A stretch of 64,000 nt of DNA. Source: Streptomyces sp. XD-27 (GTDB taxonomy: Bacteria; Actinomycetota; Actinomycetes; Streptomycetales; Streptomycetaceae). The position numbers were made by a program, and so were the translations under genes. Positions 36,679-44,937 of the stretch are shown piece after piece (the first letter of the stretch is position 1; each line of letters opens with the position of its first letter). The notes below the pieces were generated by a model. It saw only the letters and a list, made by a program, of their open reading frames with translations, did not search any database and was not told the DNA's origin. Location: the NCBI RefSeq assembly GCF_030553055.1, contig NZ_CP130713.1:2356001-2420000 (forward strand), read 5' to 3'.

Positions 36679-37977
36679 TCAGCGGGTGTGGCCGTCGCCG
36701 GTGACGATGTACTTGGTGGAGGTCAGCTCGGGCAGCCCCATCGGGCCGCGGGCGTGCAGCTTCTGGGTCGAGATGCCGATCTCCGCGCCGAAGCCGAACT
36801 GGCCGCCGTCGGTGAACCGCGTCGAGGCGTTCACGGCCACCGTGGTGGAGTCCACCAACTGGGTGAACCGGCGGGCCGCGGCCTGCGAGCCGGTGACGAT
36901 CGCCTCGGTGTGACCGGAGGACCACAGCCGGATGTGAGCCACGGCCGCGTCCAGCGACTCCACGACCGCCGCCGCGATGTCGTAGCTGAGGTACTCGGTC
37001 TCCCAGTCCTCGACCGCGGCCGGGACAACGGTGGCCTTGGAGCCCTCGGCCAGCGCCAGCACCCGCTCGTCGCCGTGCACGGTCACCCCCGCCTGCGCCA
37101 GCGCCTGGAGCGCGCGCGGCAGGAACCGGTCGGCGATGTCCTGGTGCACCAGCAGCGTCTCCGCCGCGTTGCACACGCTCGGCCGCTGCGCCTTGGAGTT
37201 GACCAGGATGTCGACGGCCATGTCGAGGTCGGCGTCCGCGTCCACGTACACATGGCAGTTCCCGGTGCCGGTCTCGATGACCGGAACGGTGGACTCCTCC
37301 ACGACGGTACGGATGAGCGAGGCGCCGCCACGCGGGATCAGCACGTCGACCAGGCCGCGGGCACGCATCAGCTCGCGCACCGAGTCGCGGCTCTCGCCGG
37401 GCACCAACTGCACGGCGTCGGCGGGCAGTCCGGCTCCGCCGACGGCGTCACGGATCACCGTCACCAGCGCACTGTTGGAGGCGTACGCGGACGACGAGCC
37501 GCGCAGCAGCACGGCGTTGCCGGACTTCAGGCAGAGCGCGGCGGCGTCCACGGTCACGTTGGGCCGGGCCTCGTAGATGATGCCGACGACGCCGAGAGGG
37601 ACCCGGACCTGGCGCAGGTCGATGCCGTTGGGCAGGGTGGAGCCGCGCACCACCTCGCCGACCGGGTCGGGCAGCGCGACCACGTGGCGCACGTCCGCGG
37701 CGATGGCCCGCACCCGCTCGGGGGTGAGGGTGAGCCGGTCGATGATCGCCTCGCTGGTGCCTGCGGCGCGGGCCCGCTCCACGTCGGTGCCGTTGGCCTC
37801 GACGATCTCCTTGGTGCGCACCTCCAGCGCGTCGGCGATGGCCAGCAGCGCGTCGTCCTTGGCGGCGCGCGGCAGCGGGGCCAGGTCGGTGGCGGCGGCG
37901 CGGGCCCGGTAGGCGGCCTGGAGGACCGGAGACTTGGGCCAGGGGTTGGCCAGAGGCGAGGTCGGTGCGCTGGTCAT
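36679..37977 (-). CDS. proA: Gamma-glutamyl phosphate reductase
   Basis: A 432-residue enzyme of proline synthesis that reduces gamma-glutamyl phosphate to the semialdehyde with NADPH. Diagnostic segments are [29 protein letters not shown], the nucleotide-site region, and the catalytic cysteine in [12 protein letters not shown]. The length fits the family. It lies downstream of proB on the same strand, with a 117-residue conserved gene in between. Confidence 0.97.
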   Translation of the reverse strand: MTSAPTSPLANPWPKSPVLQAAYRARAAATDLAPLPRAAKDDALLAIADALEVRTKEIVEANGTDVERARAAGTSEAIIDRLTLTPERVRAIAADVRHVVALPDPVGEVVRGSTLPNGIDLRQVRVPLGVVGIIYEARPNVTVDAAALCLKSGNAVLLRGSSSAYASNSALVTVIRDAVGGAGLPADAVQLVPGESRDSVRELMRARGLVDVLIPRGGASLIRTVVEESTVPVIETGTGNCHVYVDADADLDMAVDILVNSKAQRPSVCNAAETLLVHQDIADRFLPRALQALAQAGVTVHGDERVLALAEGSKATVVPAAVEDWETEYLSYDIAAAVVESLDAAVAHIRLWSSGHTEAIVTGSQAAARRFTQLVDSTTVAVNASTRFTDGGQFGFGAEIGISTQKLHARGPMGLPELTSTKYIVTGDGHTR

Positions 37978-38099
37978 GTCAGCAGCCTACTGAGCCCGTG
38001 GCGCAGTGCCGCCCGGTATTCCGCGTTTCGAGACACGCCGACCGGTATACGGAAACACCCTGCCGGCATGCGGAAGGAATGCGCGCGGTCGGGCGGCTG

Positions 38100-38453
38100 T
38101 CAGAAGGGGTGGGCTCCGACCGGAGACGCGGGCGCCGGGCCGTACCCCTCAGCTATCCGCTGGTGGTACGTCTCCCGGTCGATGACCTCGAGACCGACGA
38201 TCTCCCACGGCGGCAGGTTCGCGGTGGACCGGTGCTCGCCCCACAGCCGCAGCGCGACCGCGGCCGCGTCGTGCAGGTCGCGCGCCTCCTCCCAGTAGCG
38301 GATCTCCGCGTGGTCGCCGGCGTACCGGCTGGTCAGCAGGAACGGGTGGTCGTGGGCCAGTCGCTCCAGCGCCCGCCTGACCTCCGCGAGCGGCGCCTCG
38401 GGCCCGGACAGGCTGAGCGTGACGTGCCACAGCCGGGAGACCTCGCGGCGCAC
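38100..38453 (-). CDS. Conserved hypothetical protein between proB and proA
   Basis: A 117-residue protein from a GTG at 38453 (MRREVSRLWHVTLSLSG). It has an alternating beta/alpha pattern (LWHVTLSLSG, EVRRALERLAHDHPFLLTSRY, AEIRYWEEARDLHDAAAVALRLWGEHR), suggesting a small ferredoxin-like fold. There is no membrane segment. It is found near the proline genes. Function unknown. Confidence 0.75.
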   Translation of the reverse strand: MRREVSRLWHVTLSLSGPEAPLAEVRRALERLAHDHPFLLTSRYAGDHAEIRYWEEARDLHDAAAVALRLWGEHRSTANLPPWEIVGLEVIDRETYHQRIAEGYGPAPASPVGAHPF

Positions 38454-38839
38454 GCCGCCGGCGTCGTCGCCCGTCCCGACGCTGGTCAGTGTGGGCTCCC
38501 CCGCCCCGGTCCTGCGGACACGGGAGGTCCCCCCGGCCCGGGGCAGCGCCTCTGGACGCCCTCGTCTCACCGGCGGCCTCCTGATCACGTGGTGCCTCTG
38601 CCACGGCGGAGCCGCCGCACGTGCGGCACCGCCGCAACAAAGTTGACCAGCCCGCGGGCGGCCGCGGGGCGGTTTTCCGGAAGGTCTTCCGGCAAAGACC
38701 TGCGGCGGCGTGCGGGAATCGCGGGACTTGTGGGTTTTCTCTGGCGACGGTGACGAATCGGTGACGCCCGTCCGTACGGTCAGTGGCGCGGCGCGGCCGC
38801 CGGTGGTGCGGCGGCAACGGTCCGTGGGCGGCACTACCC
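38454..38839. other. 386-bp region without a convincing gene
   Basis: No supported gene was seen. It holds a perfect 7-2-7 palindrome CCGGAAG-GT-CTTCCGG (38677-38692), overlapped by GGTCTT/AAGACC (38683-38700), so two exclusive hairpins are possible downstream of proB. A 17-bp stretch near 38640 (AAGTTGACCAGCCCGCG) recurs inside proB near 38961, perhaps by chance. Confidence 0.5.
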
Positions 38840-39988
38840 TCAGTGGTGCAGCACGACCAGATCGTCGCGGTGCACGATCTCGCGCTCGTAGGCCGAGCCG
38901 AGCTCGCGCGCCAGGTCGCGGGTGGACCGGCCGAGCAGCCGGGGGATCTCCTTCGCGTCGAAGTTGACCAGCCCGCGCGCGACGGCCCGTCCGGCGGTGT
39001 CCCGCAGCTCCACGGGGTCGCCCGCCGTGAAATCGCCCTCGACGGCGGCGATGCCCGCCGGGAGCAGCGAGCTGCGCCGCTCGACCACGGCGTGCACCGC
39101 GCCGTCGTCCAGCACGAGCGCGCCCTGGGGGGCGGAGGCGTGCGCGAGCCACAGGAGGCGGTCGCGGGAGCGGCGGCCGGTGCGGTGGAAGTACGTACCG
39201 GTGTCGCGGCCCTGGAGGGCGTCGGCGGCGTGGCGGGCGGCGGTGAGGACGACGGGGATGCCCGCGGCCGCGGCGATCCGGGCCGCCTCGACCTTGGTGA
39301 CCATGCCCCCGGTGCCGACCCCGGCCCGGCCGACGCTGCCGATCGACACGCCGTCGAGGTCCGCCGGTCCCCGCACCGCGGTGATCCGGGAGGTGCCGGG
39401 GGTGCTCGGGTCACCGTCGTAGAGCCCGTCGACGTCCGAGAGCAGCACCAGCAGATCGGCCCTGACCAGGTGGGCGACCAGCGCGGCGAGCCGGTCGTTG
39501 TCGCCGAACCGGATCTCGTCGGTGGCGACGGTGTCGTTCTCGTTGACGACCGGCACCGCGCCCATGGCCAGCAGCTGGTCCAGGGTGCGGTAGGCGTTGC
39601 GGTAGTGGGCACGGCGGCTGGTGTCGTCCGTGGTCAGCAGCACCTGCCCGACACGGCGGCCGTACCGGGCGAAGGAGGCGGTGTAGCGGGCGACCAGCAG
39701 CCCCTGGCCGACACTGGCGGCCGCCTGCTGGCGGGCGAGGTCGCGGGGGCGCCGCTCCAGGCCCAGCGGGGCCAGTCCGGCGGCGATGGCGCCGGAGGAG
39801 ACCAGCACGATCTCCTTGTCGCCTCCATCGAGCACCTTGGCCAGGACATCGACCAGGGCGTCGACCCGGTCCGCGTCCAGGCCACCCGCCGCGGTGGTGA
39901 GCGAGGACGAACCGACCTTGACCACGATCCGGCGGGCCGCGGTCACCTCGTCCCGTGCCTCCCCCAGACTCCCGTCCTGCGCTGCCAC
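38840..39988 (-). CDS. proB: Glutamate 5-kinase
   Basis: A 382-residue enzyme phosphorylating glutamate, the first step of proline synthesis. The N-terminal amino-acid-kinase domain shows RIVVKVGSSSLTT, VSSGAIAAGL, and NENDTVATDEIRFGDNDRLAALVA. A C-terminal PUA domain follows, ending EIVHRDDLVVLHH. The GTG at 39988 is preferred because GGGGAA precedes it at 8 bases; GTG at 40009 is possible. Proline feedback is expected for the family. Confidence 0.96.
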   Translation of the reverse strand: MAAQDGSLGEARDEVTAARRIVVKVGSSSLTTAAGGLDADRVDALVDVLAKVLDGGDKEIVLVSSGAIAAGLAPLGLERRPRDLARQQAAASVGQGLLVARYTASFARYGRRVGQVLLTTDDTSRRAHYRNAYRTLDQLLAMGAVPVVNENDTVATDEIRFGDNDRLAALVAHLVRADLLVLLSDVDGLYDGDPSTPGTSRITAVRGPADLDGVSIGSVGRAGVGTGGMVTKVEAARIAAAAGIPVVLTAARHAADALQGRDTGTYFHRTGRRSRDRLLWLAHASAPQGALVLDDGAVHAVVERRSSLLPAGIAAVEGDFTAGDPVELRDTAGRAVARGLVNFDAKEIPRLLGRSTRDLARELGSAYEREIVHRDDLVVLHH

Positions 39989-40302
39989 GCCCGTTTCCCC
40001 TGCTCTCACTGCCGTCGCCTGTGCGGTTCGTACGCGTCTCGTGCCGTCGTGTGAAATGTACGTCAGTCGTGCGGGCCTTCGCCGCGGCATTCCGACCCGC
40101 GGAACTCCGGTACCCTTTTGATCCGGTACGGCGTGATTGGCGTCACCGCAGATTGTCACCGGGCCGCGCGGCGTCATACGGTCGGTGGTCGGCCCGTTCC
40201 ATAACACCGGGCGTCTCTCAGGCGTCTGTCCGTGGAACAGGTGGCCAACCCCCACACCGCAGACCCCTCAATCCGTCGCATCTCCTGCCAGGAGCCCACC
40301 CC
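39989..40302. other. 314-bp divergent promoter region
   Basis: This spacer separates proB from a divergent gene and must hold both promoters. TACATT (40055-40060, minus strand) is a possible proB -10. A direct repeat CCGGTAC occurs near 40107 and 40121, next to the AT-rich TACCCTTTTGATC. No gene was seen. Confidence 0.4.
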
Positions 40303-42381
40303 GTGCCCTCTGCCGGAACCTCCTCCCGCCGAGCCGTACAGCTGGCGGCACTACTCGCGATGGTGGTGTTCTTCACCACTCAGCTCGTCGGTGCCGTCCT
40401 GCCCAACGTGCCGCTCCTCGTGGCCGCCTCGGCGGGTGGCCTCGCGCTCGACCTCTATCTCCAGCACCAGCAGCCCGGCCTGCTCTCACTGCTGAGCAAG
40501 ATCCGCTTCGATGTCGTGGTGCGGCAGTTGTTCCGCGACATGTTCATCGTGGTCGGGCTGCTGCGCATAGACGGCATCGACCCGCTGCACGAGCACGCGC
40601 CGCTCACCATCGGCCTGCTGCTCTTCTACGTGATGCACTTCGCCTGCCAGGCCGCCGGGGTGCTGGTCCGGCGCACCCGCCAGCTGCCGTTCGTGACCCG
40701 CAACATCGACGCGTCCGCGCTGCGGCTGTGCGACGCACCACCGCGGTTCTTCGCCCGCCAGCACGGCCGCCGGATGCTGCGCCTGGCCGTCCCGGTCACC
40801 GGCGGTCTGCTGGTCAGCGCGGTCACCGAGAGCGGCTGGTGGGGCGGCGTGGGCATCGGCATCGCCCTGGCCGTCGTCACCGCCGGAACGCTCCACCTGG
40901 CCACCTGGCTGCTGCCGCGCAAGCGCGTGGTCAACGAGCAGAAGGCGCTGGAGTGGCTGGACAAGTGGCTGGCGGAGTACCAGCCGACCGTGGGGATGTA
41001 CTTCTCGGGCGGCACCTCGTCCGCGTACCAGGCGAACATGTGGCTCTCCACGCTCGCCGCGCTGGACGGCAACCCGATCATCGTGCTCCGTGAGCGCTTC
41101 ATGGTGCAGAAGATCGACGCGACGGACATCCCGATCGTGTGCATCCCGAAGGTCGCCAACCTGATGCGGCTGGAGCACTCGACGCTGAAGGTGCTGCTGC
41201 ACCCGGCCAACTCCGGCAAGACCTCGCAGGTCCTGCGCATCCCGTCGATCAAGCACGCGTTCACCAACCACGGCGAGAGCGACAAGCTCTCCAGCTGCAA
41301 CCCGTACGCCAAGGCGTACGACGAGGTGTGGGTGGCCGGTCCCGCCGCGCGCGACCGCTACCAGCTCGCCGACATCGGCGTCGACGACCGCGACGTGGTG
41401 GAGGTGGGCCGCCCGCAGCTGGCGCCCATCCGCCCGTACTCCGGCGCGCCGACCGCGCAGTTCATGGACGTGCTGTACGCCCCCACCTGGGAGGGCTGGG
41501 ACGGCAACCCGGGCAACACCTCGGTCATGCTCGCGGGCGAGAACATCGTGCGGGCCCTGCTGGCCGACCCGGCGGTACGGCTGATCTACAAGCCGCACCC
41601 GATGACCGGCTCCGTCGTGCCGGCGGCCGGTGCCGCCAACCAGCGCATCATGGCGATGATCGCCGAGGCGAACAGCAAGCGCAGCGGCGCCCGGCCGGGC
41701 CCGGAGGCGGCGGCCGAACTGGCCCGCCGTACCGAGGAGCTCAACGCCCTCACCACCAGCTCCTTCCGGGCCAGCGCGGACGAGATCGAGCGGATGCGGC
41801 TGCAGGGCGCGCCGGAGCCGGGCCGCGCCGAGCGGGTCGAGCAGGCGACGGCCGCCTGGGAGGCCGCCTTCTGGGCGTCGCTGCCGGAGTGGGAGCACCA
41901 GATCGTCACCGGCCCGCGCCCGGCGATCTTCAACTGCTTCAACCAGGCCGACCTGCTGATCAGCGATGTGTCGAGCGTCGTCACGGACTACCTGAGCAGC
42001 GAGAAGCCGTACGCCGTGGCGAACACGAGCGGGATGTCGGAGGAGGAGTTCAGGTCCGGCTTCCCGACGGTGCGCGCGGCCACGATCCTCACCCCGGACG
42101 CGTCGGCCGTCCCGGAGCTCCTGGCGGCGGTCCGCCACCCCGAGCAGGACACGCTCGCCGGTGCCCGCGCGGAGCTCAAGGAGCACCTCCTCGGCCCGTC
42201 CGACCCGCCGTCGCTGGTGCGCTTCAACCGGGCCGCGATGGACCTGTGCGCGGCGGCGGAGCAGCGGCAGGCGCGGATGGAGACCCGTCTGGCCGCGGAG
42301 CTGCCGTCGCAGCGTGAGGCGTTCGACGCGGCGGAGGAGATGGAGCAGGAGTCGGGTGCGGAGGAGTCGGTGACGGCGTAG
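40303..42381 (+). CDS. Membrane protein with CDP-glycerol glycerophosphotransferase-like domain
   Basis: A 692-residue protein from a GTG with AGGAG 10 bases before. The first 210 residues contain several membrane helices. The cytoplasmic part has a TagF-like glycosyltransferase-B layout: FTNHGESDK, DVLYAPTWEGWDGNPG, LIYKPHPMTGS and the late LISDVSSVVTDYL. In Gram-positive bacteria such enzymes polymerise teichoic-acid-like chains. Here the partner genes are absent, so the acceptor is unknown. The C-terminal tail is Glu-rich. It converges on obgE across a perfect hairpin. Confidence 0.85.
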   Translation: MPSAGTSSRRAVQLAALLAMVVFFTTQLVGAVLPNVPLLVAASAGGLALDLYLQHQQPGLLSLLSKIRFDVVVRQLFRDMFIVVGLLRIDGIDPLHEHAPLTIGLLLFYVMHFACQAAGVLVRRTRQLPFVTRNIDASALRLCDAPPRFFARQHGRRMLRLAVPVTGGLLVSAVTESGWWGGVGIGIALAVVTAGTLHLATWLLPRKRVVNEQKALEWLDKWLAEYQPTVGMYFSGGTSSAYQANMWLSTLAALDGNPIIVLRERFMVQKIDATDIPIVCIPKVANLMRLEHSTLKVLLHPANSGKTSQVLRIPSIKHAFTNHGESDKLSSCNPYAKAYDEVWVAGPAARDRYQLADIGVDDRDVVEVGRPQLAPIRPYSGAPTAQFMDVLYAPTWEGWDGNPGNTSVMLAGENIVRALLADPAVRLIYKPHPMTGSVVPAAGAANQRIMAMIAEANSKRSGARPGPEAAAELARRTEELNALTTSSFRASADEIERMRLQGAPEPGRAERVEQATAAWEAAFWASLPEWEHQIVTGPRPAIFNCFNQADLLISDVSSVVTDYLSSEKPYAVANTSGMSEEEFRSGFPTVRAATILTPDASAVPELLAAVRHPEQDTLAGARAELKEHLLGPSDPPSLVRFNRAAMDLCAAAEQRQARMETRLAAELPSQREAFDAAEEMEQESGAEESVTA

Positions 42382-42412
42382 GTCCCGTCCCCGGGGCTCC
42401 GCCCCGACCCAG

Positions 42413-42457
42413 GATGTGGGAAGGCCCCCGGACATCGTCCGGGGGCCTTCCCACATC
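42413..42457. terminator. Perfect 21-bp bidirectional terminator
   Basis: The 21-base arms at 42413-42433 and 42437-42457 are perfectly complementary around an ATC loop. It touches the obgE stop codon and follows the convergent plus-strand gene by 31 bases, so it likely ends both. Confidence 0.85.
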
Positions 42458-43894
42458 TCAGAACGGGCGGAACTCGTCGTACTCGCGGTCCGCGTCGTCG
42501 CGCTCCGCGTCCCGGTCCCGGCGGCGCTGCGCCGCGGGCCGCGGGGCCTCGAGGCGGTGGTCCTCGCCACGTCGGCCGAGCATCTCGGCGCCGGCCGCCA
42601 TGGTCGGCTCCCAGTCGAAGACGACCGCGTCGTCCTCGGCTCCGATCGCCACACCGTCGCCGGCCCGGGCGCCGGCCTTCATCAGCTCGTCCTCGACACC
42701 GAGGCGGTTGAGCCGGTCGGCCAGGTAGCCCACGGCCTCGTCGTTGTTGAAGTCGGTCTGCCGCACCCAGCGCTCCGGCTTCTCGCCGCGCACCCGGTAC
42801 AGGCCATCCTCCTCGCGCGTCACCGTGAAGCCCGCGTCGTCGACGGCCTTGGGCCGGATGACGATCCGGGTCGCCTCTTCCTTCGGCTTGGCCGCCCGCG
42901 CCTCGGCCACGACCTTGGCGAGCGCGAACGACAGCTCCTTGAGCCCTGTACGGGCGACGGCCGAGACCTCGAAGATCTGGTATCCGCGGGCCGCCAGCTC
43001 CGGCCGGATGATGTCGGCGAGGTCCTTGCCGTCGGGGATGTCGACCTTGTTGAGGACGACGATCCGCGGCCGGTCGTCCAGGCCGCCGTACTCCGCCAGC
43101 TCCGCCTCGATGACGTCCAGGTCGGACAGCGGGTCGCGCTCGGACTCCAGCGTCGCCGTGTCCAGGACGTGGACCAGCACCGAGCAGCGCTCGACATGGC
43201 GGAGGAACTCCAGGCCCAGGCCCCTGCCCTGGCTGGCGCCGGGGATGAGGCCGGGCACGTCGGCGATCGTGTAGACCGTGGAACCGGCCGTGACGACGCC
43301 GAGGTTGGGGACGAGCGTGGTGAACGGGTAGTCGGCGATCTTCGGCCTGGCGGCCGAGAGCACCGAGATCAGCGACGACTTGCCGGCGCTGGGGTAGCCC
43401 ACGAGGGCCACGTCCGCGACGGTCTTCAGCTCCAGCACGATGTCCCCGGCCTGGCCGGGCTCGCCCAGCAGCGCGAAACCGGGGGCCTTGCGGCGGGCGG
43501 AGGCGAGGGCCGCGTTGCCCAGCCCGCCCCGGCCGCCCTGGGCGGCGACGTAGGTGGTGCCCTGGCCGATCAGGTCGGCGAGCACGTTGCCCTGCTTGTC
43601 CTGGACGACGGTGCCGTCCGGGACGGGCAGCACCAGGTCCGTACCGTCCTTGCCGGAGCGGTTGCCGCCCTCGCCGGGCTTGCCGTTGGTGGCCTTGCGG
43701 TGCGGACTGTGGTGGTAGTCGAGGAGGGTGGTGACGGACTGGTCGACGACCAGGATCACGTCACCGCCGCGGCCGCCGTTGCCGCCGTCGGGGCCGCCGA
43801 GCGGCTTGAACTTCTCACGGTGAACGGAGGCGCAGCCGTGGCCTCCGTTACCCGCGGCGACATGCAGCTCGACGCGGTCCACGAAGGTGGTCAT
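42458..43894 (-). CDS. obgE: GTPase ObgE/CgtA
   Basis: A 478-residue GTPase involved in large-subunit maturation and, in streptomycetes, onset of aerial growth. The Gly-rich Obg domain is at the N-terminus ([20 protein letters not shown]). The G1 motif [10 protein letters not shown] is at about 165-174, with DVPGLI and NKVD later. A C-terminal OCT domain follows ([24 protein letters not shown]), then an acidic/basic tail. It is the third gene of rplU-rpmA-obgE. Confidence 0.97.
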   Translation of the reverse strand: MTTFVDRVELHVAAGNGGHGCASVHREKFKPLGGPDGGNGGRGGDVILVVDQSVTTLLDYHHSPHRKATNGKPGEGGNRSGKDGTDLVLPVPDGTVVQDKQGNVLADLIGQGTTYVAAQGGRGGLGNAALASARRKAPGFALLGEPGQAGDIVLELKTVADVALVGYPSAGKSSLISVLSAARPKIADYPFTTLVPNLGVVTAGSTVYTIADVPGLIPGASQGRGLGLEFLRHVERCSVLVHVLDTATLESERDPLSDLDVIEAELAEYGGLDDRPRIVVLNKVDIPDGKDLADIIRPELAARGYQIFEVSAVARTGLKELSFALAKVVAEARAAKPKEEATRIVIRPKAVDDAGFTVTREEDGLYRVRGEKPERWVRQTDFNNDEAVGYLADRLNRLGVEDELMKAGARAGDGVAIGAEDDAVVFDWEPTMAAGAEMLGRRGEDHRLEAPRPAAQRRRDRDAERDDADREYDEFRPF

Positions 43895-43941
43895 TGCTGG
43901 AGCCTCCAGTACATCCGGGATTGTCTTAGTACCTAACACGC

Positions 43942-43992
43942 AGAGGGCGGACCTGCTTCCCGTATTCACGGGAAGGAAGGTCCGCCCTCTGA
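43942..43992 (-). other. Large hairpin between rpmA and obgE
   Basis: CAGAGGGCGGACC pairs with GGTCCGCCCTCTG, and an inner CTTCCCGT/ACGGGAAG stem closes on ATTC. The structure lies 42 bases after the rpmA stop. No U-tract follows. It may be a partial terminator or processing site that lowers obgE expression relative to the ribosomal proteins. Confidence 0.7.
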
Positions 43993-44034
43993 AATCGCTC
44001 TACGGAGCCGAGCTCTCGCGAATGATCGCGATGA

Positions 44035-44289
44035 CTAGGCGACCGGAACGATGTTCACGACCTTGCGGCCACGGTGGGTGCCGAACTGCACCGCACCGGC
44101 GGCCAGCGCGAACAGCGTGTCGTCGCCGCCACGGCCGACGCCCGTGCCCGGGTGGAAGTGGGTGCCGCGCTGGCGGACCAGGATCTCACCGGCGTTGACG
44201 ACCTGGCCGCCGAAGCGCTTGACGCCGAGCCGCTGAGCGTTGGAGTCGCGACCGTTCCGAGTGGACGATGCGCCCTTCTTGTGTGCCAT
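44035..44289 (-). CDS. rpmA: 50S ribosomal protein L27
   Basis: An 84-residue protein with the L27 signature [20 protein letters not shown] and [15 protein letters not shown]. The N-terminal tail reaches the peptidyl-transferase centre. It needs no N-terminal cleavage, unlike Firmicutes. It is the second gene of the rplU operon. Confidence 0.98.
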   Translation of the reverse strand: MAHKKGASSTRNGRDSNAQRLGVKRFGGQVVNAGEILVRQRGTHFHPGTGVGRGGDDTLFALAAGAVQFGTHRGRKVVNIVPVA

Positions 44290-44303
44290 CTCTCCTCAGT
44301 CCC

Positions 44304-44624
44304 TTACTTCGCAGCCGCGTCGATCTTGGTGATCTTCAGCGCAGTGTGCAGCTGACGGTGACCGATCCGCTTGCGGTAGCCGGTCTTGTTCTTGTACTTC
44401 AGGATGTCGATCTTGGCACCCTTGTGGTGGTCCACAACCTCGGCGTGGACCTTCACACCGGCCAGGACCCACGGGTCGCTGGTGACCGAGTCGCCGTCGA
44501 CGACGAGCAGGGTCGAGAGCTCGACGGTGTCGCCGACCTTGCTGGTGGAAATACGGTCAACCTCAATGACGTCGCCAACGGCCACCTTCTGCTGGCGGCC
44601 GCCGGTGCGCACGATCGCGTACAC
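44304..44624 (-). CDS. rplU: 50S ribosomal protein L21
   Basis: A 106-residue protein starting with GTG ([18 protein letters not shown]) and ending [10 protein letters not shown], the standard L21 sequence including [22 protein letters not shown] precedes the start. It opens the rplU-rpmA-obgE operon. Confidence 0.98.
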   Translation of the reverse strand: MYAIVRTGGRQQKVAVGDVIEVDRISTSKVGDTVELSTLLVVDGDSVTSDPWVLAGVKVHAEVVDHHKGAKIDILKYKNKTGYRKRIGHRQLHTALKITKIDAAAK

Positions 44625-44891
44625 GCGGAACTCTCTCTCGCTCGGAACGGATACCTCTGATGCCAGCCGCTCACAGGACCGCGAGGTCCGATTCATCCGT
44701 GAGGACGAGCGGCCTCTCCCGAAGAATCGGGAGGGATTTGCTCAGGGGTGTGGCGTACAGACGCCGACGGTCAAGATTACGGGGCTGCGGTCAGGGGGTC
44801 AAACCGGCCCCCTTGCCGCGGGGCTGCCGGGCCGCTCGCCGCGGGGCCACTCCGCGCCGCAGGCCCCGCCGCGCCGCGCCGGACGCATGTA
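44625..44891 (-). promoter_or_regulatory. rplU leader and promoter region
   Basis: A strong promoter lies on the minus strand: TTGACC (44797-44802) and TAATCT (44774-44779) with a 17-base spacer. The leader of about 140 bases contains the hairpin CTCCCGA/TCGGGAG (44715-44732), which may regulate the operon. No gene was seen between the rne terminator and rplU. Confidence 0.65.
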
Positions 44892-44920
44892 GCCCGCCCC
44901 GGCAGGGTGCCGGGGCGGGC
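44892..44920 (-). terminator. Terminator of the RNase E/G gene
   Basis: GCCCGCCCCGGCA and TGCCGGGGCGGGC form a perfect 13-bp stem around GGG, 18 bases past the stop on the minus strand. Confidence 0.8.
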
Positions 44921-44937
44921 TCCGTGGCGTGACGCGG

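Noticed and set aside
38640..38980. 17-bp repeat shared by the proB 3' flank and proB
   Set aside because: One short GC-rich match is compatible with chance in 64 kb of such composition, and flanking sequence does not align.
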